Shown: in pieces, positions 53,909 to 62,644 of the stretch | Layout: the number at the start of each line of letters is the position of its first letter | Numbering within the stretch: the stretch's first letter is position 1 | Source: Salegentibacter sp. R32 | Lineage (GTDB): Bacteria; Bacteroidota; Bacteroidia; Flavobacteriales; Flavobacteriaceae | Assembly (NCBI RefSeq): GCF_008692195.1 | Contig: NZ_RXOM01000044.1 | Coordinates: 62,001-126,000 of the forward strand | Reading direction: 5' to 3' | Length of the DNA: 64,000 nt | Notes under the pieces: generated by a model | What the model saw: the letters and a program-made list of their open reading frames with translations, nothing else | Told to the model about the DNA's origin: nothing | Database searches by the model: none | Made by a program: the position numbers and the translations under genes

Positions 53909-54271
53909 TTAATTGTCTGAGTCGTTTTCAGTTTGTGGAGTTGCCGGAGCTTGCTCTGTAGCAGGAATTTCTGTGGCAGGTTGTGCTGCCGGAGTTTCAT
54001 CTCCACCAATAATTCTAGAACCGCTAGCGCCGCTGGTATCCATAATAGCAACGTTGGATAATAAGATAAGTACCAAAAGAACGGTAGCTAAGGTCCAAGT
54101 ACTTTTGTCTAAAAAGTCGGTGGTTTTCTTTACACCTCCCATTTGCTGAGAACCGCCTCCTCCAAAAGAAGAAGATAAACCGCCTCCTTTAGGGTTTTGA
54201 ACCATAATAACAACTACTAGCAAAAATGCTACGATAACGATTAAAGCTAAAAATATTGTAAACGTACTCAT
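53909..54271 (-). CDS. secG: Preprotein translocase subunit SecG
   Basis: A 120-residue SecG with two membrane helices (about 3-21 and 56-76) linked by MVQNPKGGGLSSSFGGGGSQQMGGVKKTTDFLDKSTW, the conserved cytosolic loop. The C-terminal tail (about 84-120) is Ala/Pro/Thr-rich, an extension often seen in Bacteroidetes. It belongs to the SecYEG channel. Its ATG overlaps the stop of the TPR gene (ATGA), so the two are coupled. Confidence 0.95.
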   Translation of the reverse strand: MSTFTIFLALIVIVAFLLVVVIMVQNPKGGGLSSSFGGGGSQQMGGVKKTTDFLDKSTWTLATVLLVLILLSNVAIMDTSGASGSRIIGGDETPAAQPATEIPATEQAPATPQTENDSDN

Positions 54272-55089
54272 TGTGTTTTATTTTCTTGTAATTTTTTAAT
54301 CTCCTCAATTCGGTCTGCAAATAAACCACTTTTTTCGGGATTTTTCAAAATTAAAATTTTATATGCTTGAATTGCTTTGGAATAGTTTTTCTGTTCAAGG
54401 TAAACACGCGCCAAAGTTTCTGTCATTAATTGATTGCTAGGGCCTTTGTCTGCTAGCTTTACCTCTTTAGAACTATTTTCTTTCTTCGGAACAATTTTAG
54501 GGTTATTGGCTATAAAATTATCTATTAATTCAAATTTTTTAGAAACTTCTTGGTCTTGATTTTGAGATGAATTTTCTTCTTTTCGATCTATTTTTTTCGC
54601 GCTGGTGAGTTTTAACCATTCTGAAAACGAATGGGATTCTTTTTTATTGAACTCCAGCGGTTGACCAATTTCCAGTTTGTCTGCTTTTTCTTCTTCGTTT
54701 TCTTGAATTTTTTTCTTTTCTGAAGCTTTAAAAAGCTCAGGATCTAGCACCCGATTGGCTTCAGAAATATTCATCTTGACCGCTTCATCAAAAGTTTCGT
54801 GTTCTTCTTCAGCATTTCTGTTTTTTATAGCTGCTGAAATTTGATGCTGATTGAAATGCTCGGAAGTGATAAAGTCGAATAAAATTCTCCTATCAGTGGT
54901 GTAAGCCGCGGCTTTTCTTAATTCAGCATTATAAGAGAAATGATGGTTTTGTTTGAGCCCTTTTAAATGAATTGCTCTTGCCGCTTGAAAATACGGGTAT
55001 TCTTCAACAACATCAGCCAATTGATGTGTCTGCGATTGGGTTAGCGCAGTTTCTTCTTCTAATATTTCTAAAAATTCAGTTGAAGTCAT
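54268..55089 (-). CDS. Tetratricopeptide-repeat protein of the lptE-secG operon
   Basis: A 273-residue, highly charged protein without a signal peptide or membrane helix. The N-terminus TSTEFLEILEEETALTQSQTHQLADVVEEYPYFQAARAIHLKGL is helical; the middle (about 100-210) is Lys/Glu-rich and likely unstructured; the end (about 222-270) has one clear TPR-type helix pair, ARVYLEQKNYSKAIQAYKILILKNPEKS. It is conserved in position in Flavobacteria but I know no assigned function. The ATG at 55089 overlaps the lptE stop by one base (TAATG). Confidence 0.82.
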   Translation of the reverse strand: MTSTEFLEILEEETALTQSQTHQLADVVEEYPYFQAARAIHLKGLKQNHHFSYNAELRKAAAYTTDRRILFDFITSEHFNQHQISAAIKNRNAEEEHETFDEAVKMNISEANRVLDPELFKASEKKKIQENEEEKADKLEIGQPLEFNKKESHSFSEWLKLTSAKKIDRKEENSSQNQDQEVSKKFELIDNFIANNPKIVPKKENSSKEVKLADKGPSNQLMTETLARVYLEQKNYSKAIQAYKILILKNPEKSGLFADRIEEIKKLQENKTQ

Positions 55090-55610
55090 TACCAATCGGT
55101 TAGTGATTCATTGAAAATATCCTGTGTGATTCTTGTGAAAATTTCGTCTAGGGCTGTTTCTAATTGAGGGCCGGTAAGTTGTTGTCCTGCCGGATAATCG
55201 TAATAGAAAGAGAATTGCTTTTCAAAATCTTTTTCTGGGTCTAAGTTATTGTAAAATCTCACGTTTACAGCAATAGTTAAACGGTTTTGTGCGGCCCGGT
55301 TATCGCTGGTTGCCGTCATGGGAGAAACATAATACTGCGTAATTTCGCCTTCGTAAATTAAATCTCCACTAGAATTAACCAAGCTTAAACTGGTTTGATT
55401 CTGAATTAAATCTTGCAGCTGAAAAGTAAATGTCCTGTCAATTCCCGGTTCTACCAAATCGGCATTATTTTGAAAAAAGTTAACCTGAAAAGTTTCCGCG
55501 TTGCCAATGTCTGCTCCCGTAAATGAATAGATGCCGCAACTTTGCAGAGTTGCCACGATAAAGATAAGCGCAAAAAGAGCTTTGAGTTGAAAAGATAGGC
55601 TTCGCTTCAT
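55089..55610 (-). CDS. lptE: LptE family lipoprotein (LPS transport)
   Basis: A 173-residue lipoprotein with a signal peptide and lipobox ATLQSCG (Cys25), then IYSFTGADIGNAETFQVNFFQNNADLVEPGI, the Bacteroidetes LptE pattern. LptE plugs the LptD barrel during lipopolysaccharide insertion in the outer leaflet. lptD is not in the window. It starts right after the sigma-54 regulator stop and overlaps the TPR gene by one base. Confidence 0.88.
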   Translation of the reverse strand: MKRSLSFQLKALFALIFIVATLQSCGIYSFTGADIGNAETFQVNFFQNNADLVEPGIDRTFTFQLQDLIQNQTSLSLVNSSGDLIYEGEITQYYVSPMTATSDNRAAQNRLTIAVNVRFYNNLDPEKDFEKQFSFYYDYPAGQQLTGPQLETALDEIFTRITQDIFNESLTDW

Positions 55611-56882
55611 TTATAAATCGTATTGTTTAATTTTTCGGTAAAGTGTTCGTTCACTAATTCCTAATTCTTCGGCAGCAGCTTTTCGCTTTCCGTTGTGTCG
55701 CTCCAACGATTTTTTAATAAGTTCTATTTCTTTATCCTGAAGTGATAAGGTTTCTTCTTCTTCAATTTCTTCAGCAAAAGAATATTTATCTTCCTGCGGC
55801 GGTTGGGCAACAGAAGCTTTTTGACTTTTCTCCGGTATTTGAAGCACTTGCATTTGTTCTTCTAAATCTTCCTCGTATTGCGCTTGTTCTTCGTCGTTTC
55901 CGTAAATTTTCTGAATCAATCCCTCGTTGTCGCTCTTTACTTCTTCGCTATTGCCATTTTGCATGAGTTCCATCGTAAGTTTTTTGAGGTCATTGAGGTC
56001 ACTTTTCATATCAAAAAGTACTTTGTAAAGAATCTCTCTTTCATTACTAAAGTCACTCTTGCTTTTTTTCTCCTCGACCAACGCCGGAAGATTATCACCT
56101 ACATTGGGTAAATACGATCGTAACGTATCTGCGCCAATACTTCTTTCTTGTTCTAAAACTGAAATTTGCTCGGCAATATTGCGTAATTGCCTGATATTAC
56201 CGCTCCAACGATATTTTTGAAGTACTTGAACGGCGTTTTCATCTAACCGAATGGAAGGCATTTTATATTTCAATGCGAAATCTGAAGCAAATTTTCTGAA
56301 CAATAAATGAATATCTTCATCACGTTCACGCAAAGGCGGAAGATGAATTTCTACGGTACTTAACCGATAGTATAAATCTTCCCGGAATTTTTCTTTTTTA
56401 ATGGCCTCAAACATATTTACGTTGGTCGCCGCCACTATACGAACATTGGTTTTTTGCACTTTTGAAGAACCCACTTTTATAAACTCTCCGTTTTCTAACA
56501 CACGTAGTAAACGTACTTGTGTAGTGAGTGGCAATTCGCCTACTTCATCTAAAAAAATGGTTCCGCCATCGGCTTCTTCAAAATAACCACTTCGAGTTTG
56601 AGTAGCGCCGGTAAATGCGCCTTTTTCGTGTCCGAAAAGTTCACTGTCGATGGTTCCTTCAGGAATGGCTCCGCAGTTCACCGCAATATATTTACCGTGT
56701 TTACGGTGTGATAACGAATGAATGATCTTTGGTACACTTTCTTTACCAACTCCACTTTCTCCGGTAACTAATACCGAAATATCGGTGGGCGCTACTTGTA
56801 TGGCTTTTTCAATCGCTCGGTTAAGGCCTTTATCGTTACCAATAATGCCAAAGCGTTGTTTTGTTGCTTGAACTGATTCCAT
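55611..56882 (-). CDS. Sigma-54-dependent transcriptional regulator without receiver domain
   Basis: A 423-residue AAA+ enhancer-binding protein. Walker A is GESGVGKE (41-48), the sigma-54 contact loop GAFTGA is at 88-93 (GHEKGAFTGATQ), Walker B is GGTIFLDEVGELP, and a Fis-type helix-turn-helix is at the C-terminus (about 388-423, AAAEELGISERTLYRKIKQ). The N-terminal receiver or sensor domain of NtrC-type proteins is absent. A charged linker of about 110 residues (270-385) lies before the HTH. It activates sigma-54 promoters. It runs directly into lptE. Confidence 0.93.
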   Translation of the reverse strand: MESVQATKQRFGIIGNDKGLNRAIEKAIQVAPTDISVLVTGESGVGKESVPKIIHSLSHRKHGKYIAVNCGAIPEGTIDSELFGHEKGAFTGATQTRSGYFEEADGGTIFLDEVGELPLTTQVRLLRVLENGEFIKVGSSKVQKTNVRIVAATNVNMFEAIKKEKFREDLYYRLSTVEIHLPPLRERDEDIHLLFRKFASDFALKYKMPSIRLDENAVQVLQKYRWSGNIRQLRNIAEQISVLEQERSIGADTLRSYLPNVGDNLPALVEEKKSKSDFSNEREILYKVLFDMKSDLNDLKKLTMELMQNGNSEEVKSDNEGLIQKIYGNDEEQAQYEEDLEEQMQVLQIPEKSQKASVAQPPQEDKYSFAEEIEEEETLSLQDKEIELIKKSLERHNGKRKAAAEELGISERTLYRKIKQYDL

Positions 56883-57008
56883 AGCCCCCTAGCCCCCCAA
56901 GGGGGTATTTAAAATTCCGAATTGCCGAAAAGGGAATTGGGAATAGTTGAACATTTTATTTTTTATCATTTTCATTTAATACTTTTTGTTCCCTTCCTTT
57001 GGAAGGGG
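56883..57008. repeat. Two GC-rich intergenic hairpin repeats between miaB and the sigma-54 regulator
   Basis: The 138-base gap holds AGCCCCCTAGCCCCCCAAGGGGG (56883-56905), in which CCCCC pairs with GGGGG around AA, and CCCTTCCTTTGGAAGGG (56991-57007), a perfect 7-bp stem with a three-base loop. Both are GC-rich blocks in an otherwise AT-rich gap and look like short interspersed repeats of the kind scattered in Flavobacteriaceae genomes. The first abuts the regulator ATG at 56882. Confidence 0.6.
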
Positions 57009-57020
57009 TAGGGTAGGCTT

Positions 57021-58466
57021 TTAATTATTATCTGAATAACCTACAGGTTCACCAATAAGGGTTGCGGTTGTGCAGTCAAGAATTTTTACGTTTACAAAAT
57101 CACCTACTTTGTAATTTTCTTTTGGGAAAACCACCATGGTGTTTTGTGTGTTTCTACCGCTCCAATGCAAATCAGATTTTTTAGATTCTTTTTCAATGAG
57201 TACTTCTTCTACCTTTCCTAAGTGTTGTTGAGTACGGTAGTGTGAATGTTTTTGCTGAAGATCAATCACTTCTTGTAAACGTCTTTTCTTTACTTTTTCC
57301 GGAATATCATCTTCAAATTTTCTTCCTGCCATTGTTCCGGGTCTTTCAGAATACGCAAACATAAATCCGAAATCATATTTTACATATTCCATTAACGAAA
57401 GTGTGTCTTGATGATCTTCTTCTGTTTCTGTAGGGAAACCGGTGATCATATCTTGAGAGATCGCGCAGTCTGGAATAATTTTTCTGATATTATCGATTAA
57501 TTCAAAATATTCTTCACGCGTATGTAAACGATTCATTTTCTTTAAAATACGGTCGCTACCACTTTGTACCGGTAAATGAATGTATTTACAGATGTTTTTG
57601 TGTTTGGCCATCGCTTCAATTACATCCAAGGTCATATCCTGCGGATTAGACGTAGAGAAACGAATACGCATTTTTGGTTGTGCCTTTGCTACTAAATCTA
57701 ACAAACCGGCAAAGTTGACTGCGGTTGCTTTTTGTATTTCAGAAGCTTTGCTGAAATCTTTTTTGAGTCCGCCGCCATACCATAAATAACTATCTACGTT
57801 TTGCCCTAACAATGTGATTTCCTTAAAACCTTTTTCAGCTAAATCATTTACTTCTTCTAAAATACTTTGTGGGTCACGGCTACGTTCTCTTCCGCGGGTA
57901 AAAGGCACGACGCAAAAGGTACACATATTATCGCAACCTCTGGTGATCGATACAAAAGCGGAAACTCCGTTGGTTTGCAAACGCACTGGTGAAACATCGC
58001 CATAGGTTTCTTCTTTAGATAGAATTACATTGACTGCGTTTCTACCCTCTTCAACTTCGTCGATTAAGTTAGGTAGATCTTTATAGGCATCGGGACCCAC
58101 GACGAGATCTACGATTTTTTCTTCTTCAAGAAACTTTTCTTTTAAACGTTCTGCCATACAACCTAAAACGCCCACTTTCATTTTTGGGTTTTTACGTTTT
58201 ACAGCATTATATTTTTCTAGACGTTTTCTAACGGTTTGTTCTGCTTTTTCACGAATCGAACAAGTGTTCACCAAAACCAAATCTGCATCTTCTAATTGGT
58301 TGGTGGTATTAAAACCTTCTTTGGCTAAAATGGAAGCTACAATTTCACTATCACTAAAATTCATTTGGCAACCATAACTTTCGATAAAAAGTTTACGGCT
58401 GTTTTCTTTCTTTGGCTCCATCACCAAAGTACTTCCTTGTTTTTTTTCGTCAATTACCTTCTCCAT
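57021..58466 (-). CDS. miaB: tRNA-2-methylthio-N6-dimethylallyladenosine synthase MiaB
   Basis: A 481-residue radical-SAM methylthiotransferase that converts i6A37 to ms2i6A37 in tRNA. The N-terminal UPF0004 domain has its cluster cysteines Cys33, Cys69 and Cys103; the radical-SAM CxxxCxxC is Cys178, Cys182, Cys185 in [22 protein letters not shown]-terminal TRAM domain (about 405-475) contains [12 protein letters not shown] and VGDFVNVKI. It has its own strong promoter upstream. Confidence 0.97.
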   Translation of the reverse strand: MEKVIDEKKQGSTLVMEPKKENSRKLFIESYGCQMNFSDSEIVASILAKEGFNTTNQLEDADLVLVNTCSIREKAEQTVRKRLEKYNAVKRKNPKMKVGVLGCMAERLKEKFLEEEKIVDLVVGPDAYKDLPNLIDEVEEGRNAVNVILSKEETYGDVSPVRLQTNGVSAFVSITRGCDNMCTFCVVPFTRGRERSRDPQSILEEVNDLAEKGFKEITLLGQNVDSYLWYGGGLKKDFSKASEIQKATAVNFAGLLDLVAKAQPKMRIRFSTSNPQDMTLDVIEAMAKHKNICKYIHLPVQSGSDRILKKMNRLHTREEYFELIDNIRKIIPDCAISQDMITGFPTETEEDHQDTLSLMEYVKYDFGFMFAYSERPGTMAGRKFEDDIPEKVKKRRLQEVIDLQQKHSHYRTQQHLGKVEEVLIEKESKKSDLHWSGRNTQNTMVVFPKENYKVGDFVNVKILDCTTATLIGEPVGYSDNN

Positions 58467-58496
58467 AAATCAAGGTTCTTATTAAAAGTTGAGCGG

Positions 58497-58527
58497 CAAA
58501 GATACAGTTAAATACAAATTCTGACAA
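58497..58527 (-). promoter_or_regulatory. Bacteroidetes-type promoter for miaB
   Basis: On the minus strand, TTG (58527-58525), a 20-base spacer and TATCTTTG (58504-58497) match the consensus in full, 30 bases before the miaB ATG. It may drive the whole miaB to secG run. Confidence 0.72.
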
Positions 58528-58621
58528 ACTGACAGCTTTAAGATTTTTGAATTTTTCTTACGCAACCTTTTTAGGATGTAAACATCTACAAAATGTAGCT
58601 AATCAATTAATTATAACAATA

Positions 58622-59842
58622 ATGAAAAAAATACTTCTGCTTTTTGTTCTCGCCGGACTTTGTGTTGGTTGTGATGATGTTAATTCAAATTTAGAGCGAG
58701 TGCAAGTGGCCGTTCCGTTAACGATGTCTTTAGATGAATTTAGGTCTTCGGTTAGTGTGGAAAATGCGCAAAATATTGAAGAATCGGGTAAAATTTACAC
58801 CTATCACAACTTGATTTTTATTAATGATAATTTAAAAGGAGTTCACGTAATAGATAATAGTGATCCTTCTCATCCGGTTCAAAAGAATTTTTTGAAAATT
58901 CCACAAAATACTGATGTTGCGGTTAAAGATAACAAGTTGTATGCAAACAGTGGTCCCGATTTAGTAGTGTTTGATATTAGCAATGTTAATAATATTGAAT
59001 ATGAAACACGAATTGAAAATGTTTTTCCTAACTATTATCCGCCCGTTACAGAAGAAGCTGATTATATAGATTATCCTGAAATTGATTTTGCATCTGAAAT
59101 CATTATAGGTTATGAAGTAAAGGCAGAATTTAGAGAGCCTCAAAATGATATGGTATTGTTTACGAATGATGCTGTTGAAGTCGCTGGCGCAAGTGGAACC
59201 GGAGGTTCTATGGCTAGATTTAAAATTGTAAAAGATTACCTTTATACCGTTACGGAAAGCCAAATACATATCTTCGATATTAATTCCCCTGAAAATCCTG
59301 TGTCCATAAATTCAGAATACGTGGGATGGCAAATTGAAACCATTTTTTATCAAGATGATTATTTGTATTTAGGAAGTTCTAGTGGAATGTACATTTATGA
59401 TATTGCAAATGCTACTTCGCCTACATACGTTTCAGAAATTAGCCATGTGATGGGTTGCGATCCGGTGGTGGTCCAAGGAGATTTAGCATACGTGACGATT
59501 CGTGGTGGAAATATTTGCGGACAAGATTTTAGTCAGTTGGAAGTGATTGATGTTTCAGATAAAACACTCCCCGAACGTATAGCGGTTTATGAAATGAAAG
59601 AACCTTACGGGCTGGGGATAAAAGATAATAACTTATTTGTATGTGATGGAAGTGCAGGTTTAAAGGTTTATGACGCTTCAGCTTCACCGGAACTTACGTT
59701 AATCGATCAGTTTGAAGATATTGAAACTTTTGATGTAATTCCGCTAGAAAATGTGTTGTTGATGGTAGGAGGAGAAACACTTTACCAATATCGCTATACT
59801 TCAGAAGGTATTCAGCTTTTAAGTACGTTTAGTTTAAATTAA
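58622..59842 (+). CDS. Lipoprotein with LVIVD repeats
   Basis: A 406-residue lipoprotein with lipobox LCVGCD (Cys17). It carries several LVIVD-type repeats of about 40 residues, such as NDNLKGVHVIDNSDPSHPVQ, DNKLYANSGPDLVVFDISN, QDDYLYLGSSSGMYIYDIANATSPTYV and GDLAYVTIRGGNIC, a beta-propeller-like arrangement. Such proteins sit on the cell surface or in the periplasm, and their ligands are unknown. The frame is open from 58547, but the ATG at 58622 begins a proper lipoprotein signal. A terminator follows. Confidence 0.87.
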   Translation: MKKILLLFVLAGLCVGCDDVNSNLERVQVAVPLTMSLDEFRSSVSVENAQNIEESGKIYTYHNLIFINDNLKGVHVIDNSDPSHPVQKNFLKIPQNTDVAVKDNKLYANSGPDLVVFDISNVNNIEYETRIENVFPNYYPPVTEEADYIDYPEIDFASEIIIGYEVKAEFREPQNDMVLFTNDAVEVAGASGTGGSMARFKIVKDYLYTVTESQIHIFDINSPENPVSINSEYVGWQIETIFYQDDYLYLGSSSGMYIYDIANATSPTYVSEISHVMGCDPVVVQGDLAYVTIRGGNICGQDFSQLEVIDVSDKTLPERIAVYEMKEPYGLGIKDNNLFVCDGSAGLKVYDASASPELTLIDQFEDIETFDVIPLENVLLMVGGETLYQYRYTSEGIQLLSTFSLN

Positions 59843-59869
59843 GTTGGTTCAATTGCTATGAAAAAAATG

Positions 59870-59899
59870 GCTCTCTATTCTTTATAGAGAGCTTTTTTG
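59870..59899 (+). terminator. Terminator after the LVIVD lipoprotein gene
   Basis: GCTCTCTAT (59870-59878) pairs perfectly with ATAGAGAGC (59884-59892) around a five-base loop, followed by six T. The rest of the 282-base gap to topA (59900-60095) holds no feature I can support. Confidence 0.9.
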
Positions 59900-60095
59900 T
59901 TTTAAATGGGTAAAAAATGTTTCTGTCTTAATTAGTTAATATCTAGGAAAACCATTGATTTTGAAGAAAATTCAATAGGAAAAACTGCTGAAAATGATGC
60001 CGATGAAAACCTGTTTTTGAAATAAATTTTGCCTGAATAAATCGAAGTAATTTCAGGATTTTAACACGAAAAAATTTCAAATAAAAAAAATCAAC

Positions 60096-60103
60096 TACTT
60101 TTG
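60096..60103 (+). promoter_or_regulatory. -7 promoter box before topA
   Basis: TACTTTTG matches TAnnTTTG, 21 bases before the topA ATG. The -33 region has TTT instead of TTG at an 18-base distance, so it is a plausible but imperfect promoter. Confidence 0.5.
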
Positions 60104-60124
60104 CATCCAATAAATTATTGATCT

Positions 60125-62638
60125 ATGGCGAAGAATTTAGTGATTGTAGAGTCACCGGCAAAAGCAAAAACCATTGAAAAATTTCTAGGAAAAGACTATA
60201 AAGTAGAGTCGAGTTTTGGGCATATTGCCGACTTGCCTACCAAAGAGTTAGGTGTCGATGTAGACGGGAATTTTAAGCCAAAATATGTTGTTAGTAAAGA
60301 CAAGAAAGATGTTGTTCGAAAATTAAAAAATCTAGCTAAAAAATCTGAAATGGTTTGGCTGGCAAGTGATGAAGACCGCGAAGGAGAAGCGATTGCTTGG
60401 CACTTAGCAGAAGAGCTAAAGCTGGATAAAAATAAAACAAAACGAATTGTTTTTCACGAAATCACTAAAAATGCCATTTTAAAAGCCATAGAAAATCCAC
60501 GAGGGATCAATTATGACTTGGTAAACGCGCAACAAGCCAGAAGGGTTTTAGACCGATTGGTAGGTTATGAACTTTCACCGGTATTGTGGAGAAAAGTAAA
60601 AGGCGGACTTTCAGCCGGACGTGTACAATCGGTTTCTGTTCGATTAATTGTAGAGCGCGAGCGGGAAATTCAAGATTTTGAAACCACTGCCAGTTATCGA
60701 ATTGATGCCGAATTTTCTACCGTCGAAGGAAAATCATTTAAGGCAAAAATTCCAAAGAATTTTGATACGAGAGAAGAGGCGGAAGAGTTTCTTCAGCAAA
60801 ATATAGGTGCTAATTTTAAAGTAGCAGATTTAACAAAAAAACCTGCTAAGAAAACCCCGGCACCACCATTTACTACTTCTACGCTTCAACAGGAAGCTGC
60901 CAGAAAGTTATATTTCTCGGTAAGTAAAACCATGACGATGGCGCAACGTCTTTATGAAGCCGGTCATATTACTTATATGAGAACCGACAGCGTAAATCTT
61001 TCAGATGAAGCAAAGAAAGGAGCAGCAGGCGAAATTTCTTCAGCTTACGGAGAGAAATACCTGAAGCCAAGAAATTATAAAGGAAAATCTAAAGGAGCGC
61101 AAGAAGCGCACGAAGCAATTAGACCTACCCATTTTGAAAACCATACTGTAAATGTAGACCGCGATCAGCAGCGTTTATATGAATTAATTTGGAAACGTGC
61201 GATTGCTTCACAAATGAGTGACGCGCAATTAGAGCGTACTAATGTGAAAATTGAAGCTGATAAGCACGATAAACAATTCACGGCCAACGGAGAAATTTTA
61301 AAATTTGATGGTTTCTTAAAAGTTTACCTTGAAGGAACCGATGACGAAGAAGAAGAACAAGCAGGCTTATTGCCGGCGATGAAGGTAAACGATTCGCTTA
61401 AAAATAAATACATCACCGCAACGGAGCGTTTTACAAGACCTCCTTCCCGATATACGGAAGCTTCACTGGTGAAAAAGCTAGAAGAATTGGGGATTGGGAG
61501 ACCTTCCACTTATGCGCCGACTATTTCCACTATTCAGAATAGAAAATATATCGAGAAAGGTTCCATTGATGGTCAAGAACGTAACTACTCAAAATTTACC
61601 TTGAAGAACGATAAAGTTTCAGAAAAAACATTAACTGAAATGGTTGGTTCAGATAAAGGAAAGTTGATACCGACCGATGTGGGAATGGTAGTGAACGATT
61701 TCTTGGTTCAGCATTTTAAAAATATCTTGGATTATAATTTTACTGCCAAGGTAGAGCAGGATTTTGATGATATTGCTGAAGGAAACGAAAAATGGACCGA
61801 AATGATGAACGAGTTTTATAACGAGTTTCATCCTACGGTACAAGATGTAGCTGAAAATGCCGAGCGTGAAGTAGGTGAGCGTGTATTGGGTAAAGATCCT
61901 AAAACCGGGAAACCTGTAAGTGCGCGTCTGGGTAAATTTGGCCCAATGGTGCAAATTGGTTCTGTAGAAGATGATGAAAAACCTCAATTTGCTAGCCTAG
62001 GTCCAGATCAAACCTTAAATTCCATCACTTTTGAAGAAGCTTTAGATTTGTTTCAGCTTCCAAAAGAATTGGGAGAATATAAAGGAGAAAAGGTTGAGGT
62101 GAATAATGGTCGTTATGGTCCTTATGTAAAATTCGGAAAAAAATATGTTTCCTTAGAAAAAGGAGAAGACCCATTAGATGTTTCCTTTGATCGCGCAATG
62201 GAGTTAATTAAAGAGAAAGAAAAAGCAGACGCTCCTATTTATAATTACGAAGATAAAGATGTGCAAAAAGGCGTGGGTAGATTTGGTCCTTATTTAAAGT
62301 GGGATGGAATGTTTATTAACGTTAATAAGAAATATGATTTCGATAATCTTTCTGAAGATGATATTGTTGAATTGATCGAAGACAAGAAGAAGAAAGAAAG
62401 AGAAAAGTTGATTCATCACTGGGAAGATGAAGGTATTAAGGTAGAAAAAGCGCGTTGGGGCAGAAGTAAAATCACCAAAGGGAGAACAAAAATAGAATTG
62501 CCAAAAACGGTAGATGCTACTAAGCTTACGTTAGAAGAGGTAAAAGATCTTATCGCGAAAAAAGCTCCGAAAAAGAAAACTGCTAAAAAAAGCACCAAGA
62601 AGAAAACAACAGCAAAAAAGAAAACTACCAAAAAGTAA
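60125..62638 (+). CDS. topA: DNA topoisomerase I
   Basis: An 837-residue type IA topoisomerase that relaxes negative supercoils. The Toprim domain has Glu9 and the DEDRE acidic motif (82-86, WLASDEDREGEAIAWHL). The active-site tyrosine is Tyr284 in GHITYMRTDSVNLS. The C-terminal region (about 590-790) has topoisomerase C-terminal repeats (RLGKFGPMVQIG, NGRYGPYVKFG, VGRFGPYLKWD) instead of Cys4 zinc fingers, and ends in a Lys/Thr tail (about 800-837). The arginase-fold gene starts six bases after its stop. Confidence 0.97.
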   Translation: MAKNLVIVESPAKAKTIEKFLGKDYKVESSFGHIADLPTKELGVDVDGNFKPKYVVSKDKKDVVRKLKNLAKKSEMVWLASDEDREGEAIAWHLAEELKLDKNKTKRIVFHEITKNAILKAIENPRGINYDLVNAQQARRVLDRLVGYELSPVLWRKVKGGLSAGRVQSVSVRLIVEREREIQDFETTASYRIDAEFSTVEGKSFKAKIPKNFDTREEAEEFLQQNIGANFKVADLTKKPAKKTPAPPFTTSTLQQEAARKLYFSVSKTMTMAQRLYEAGHITYMRTDSVNLSDEAKKGAAGEISSAYGEKYLKPRNYKGKSKGAQEAHEAIRPTHFENHTVNVDRDQQRLYELIWKRAIASQMSDAQLERTNVKIEADKHDKQFTANGEILKFDGFLKVYLEGTDDEEEEQAGLLPAMKVNDSLKNKYITATERFTRPPSRYTEASLVKKLEELGIGRPSTYAPTISTIQNRKYIEKGSIDGQERNYSKFTLKNDKVSEKTLTEMVGSDKGKLIPTDVGMVVNDFLVQHFKNILDYNFTAKVEQDFDDIAEGNEKWTEMMNEFYNEFHPTVQDVAENAEREVGERVLGKDPKTGKPVSARLGKFGPMVQIGSVEDDEKPQFASLGPDQTLNSITFEEALDLFQLPKELGEYKGEKVEVNNGRYGPYVKFGKKYVSLEKGEDPLDVSFDRAMELIKEKEKADAPIYNYEDKDVQKGVGRFGPYLKWDGMFINVNKKYDFDNLSEDDIVELIEDKKKKEREKLIHHWEDEGIKVEKARWGRSKITKGRTKIELPKTVDATKLTLEEVKDLIAKKAPKKKTAKKSTKKKTTAKKKTTKK

Positions 62639-62644
62639 TTGTGC

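Noticed and set aside
58547-58621. An N-terminal extension of 25 residues on the LVIVD lipoprotein.
   Set aside because: It would place a hydrophilic segment before a clear lipoprotein signal peptide; the ATG at 58622 fits the family.
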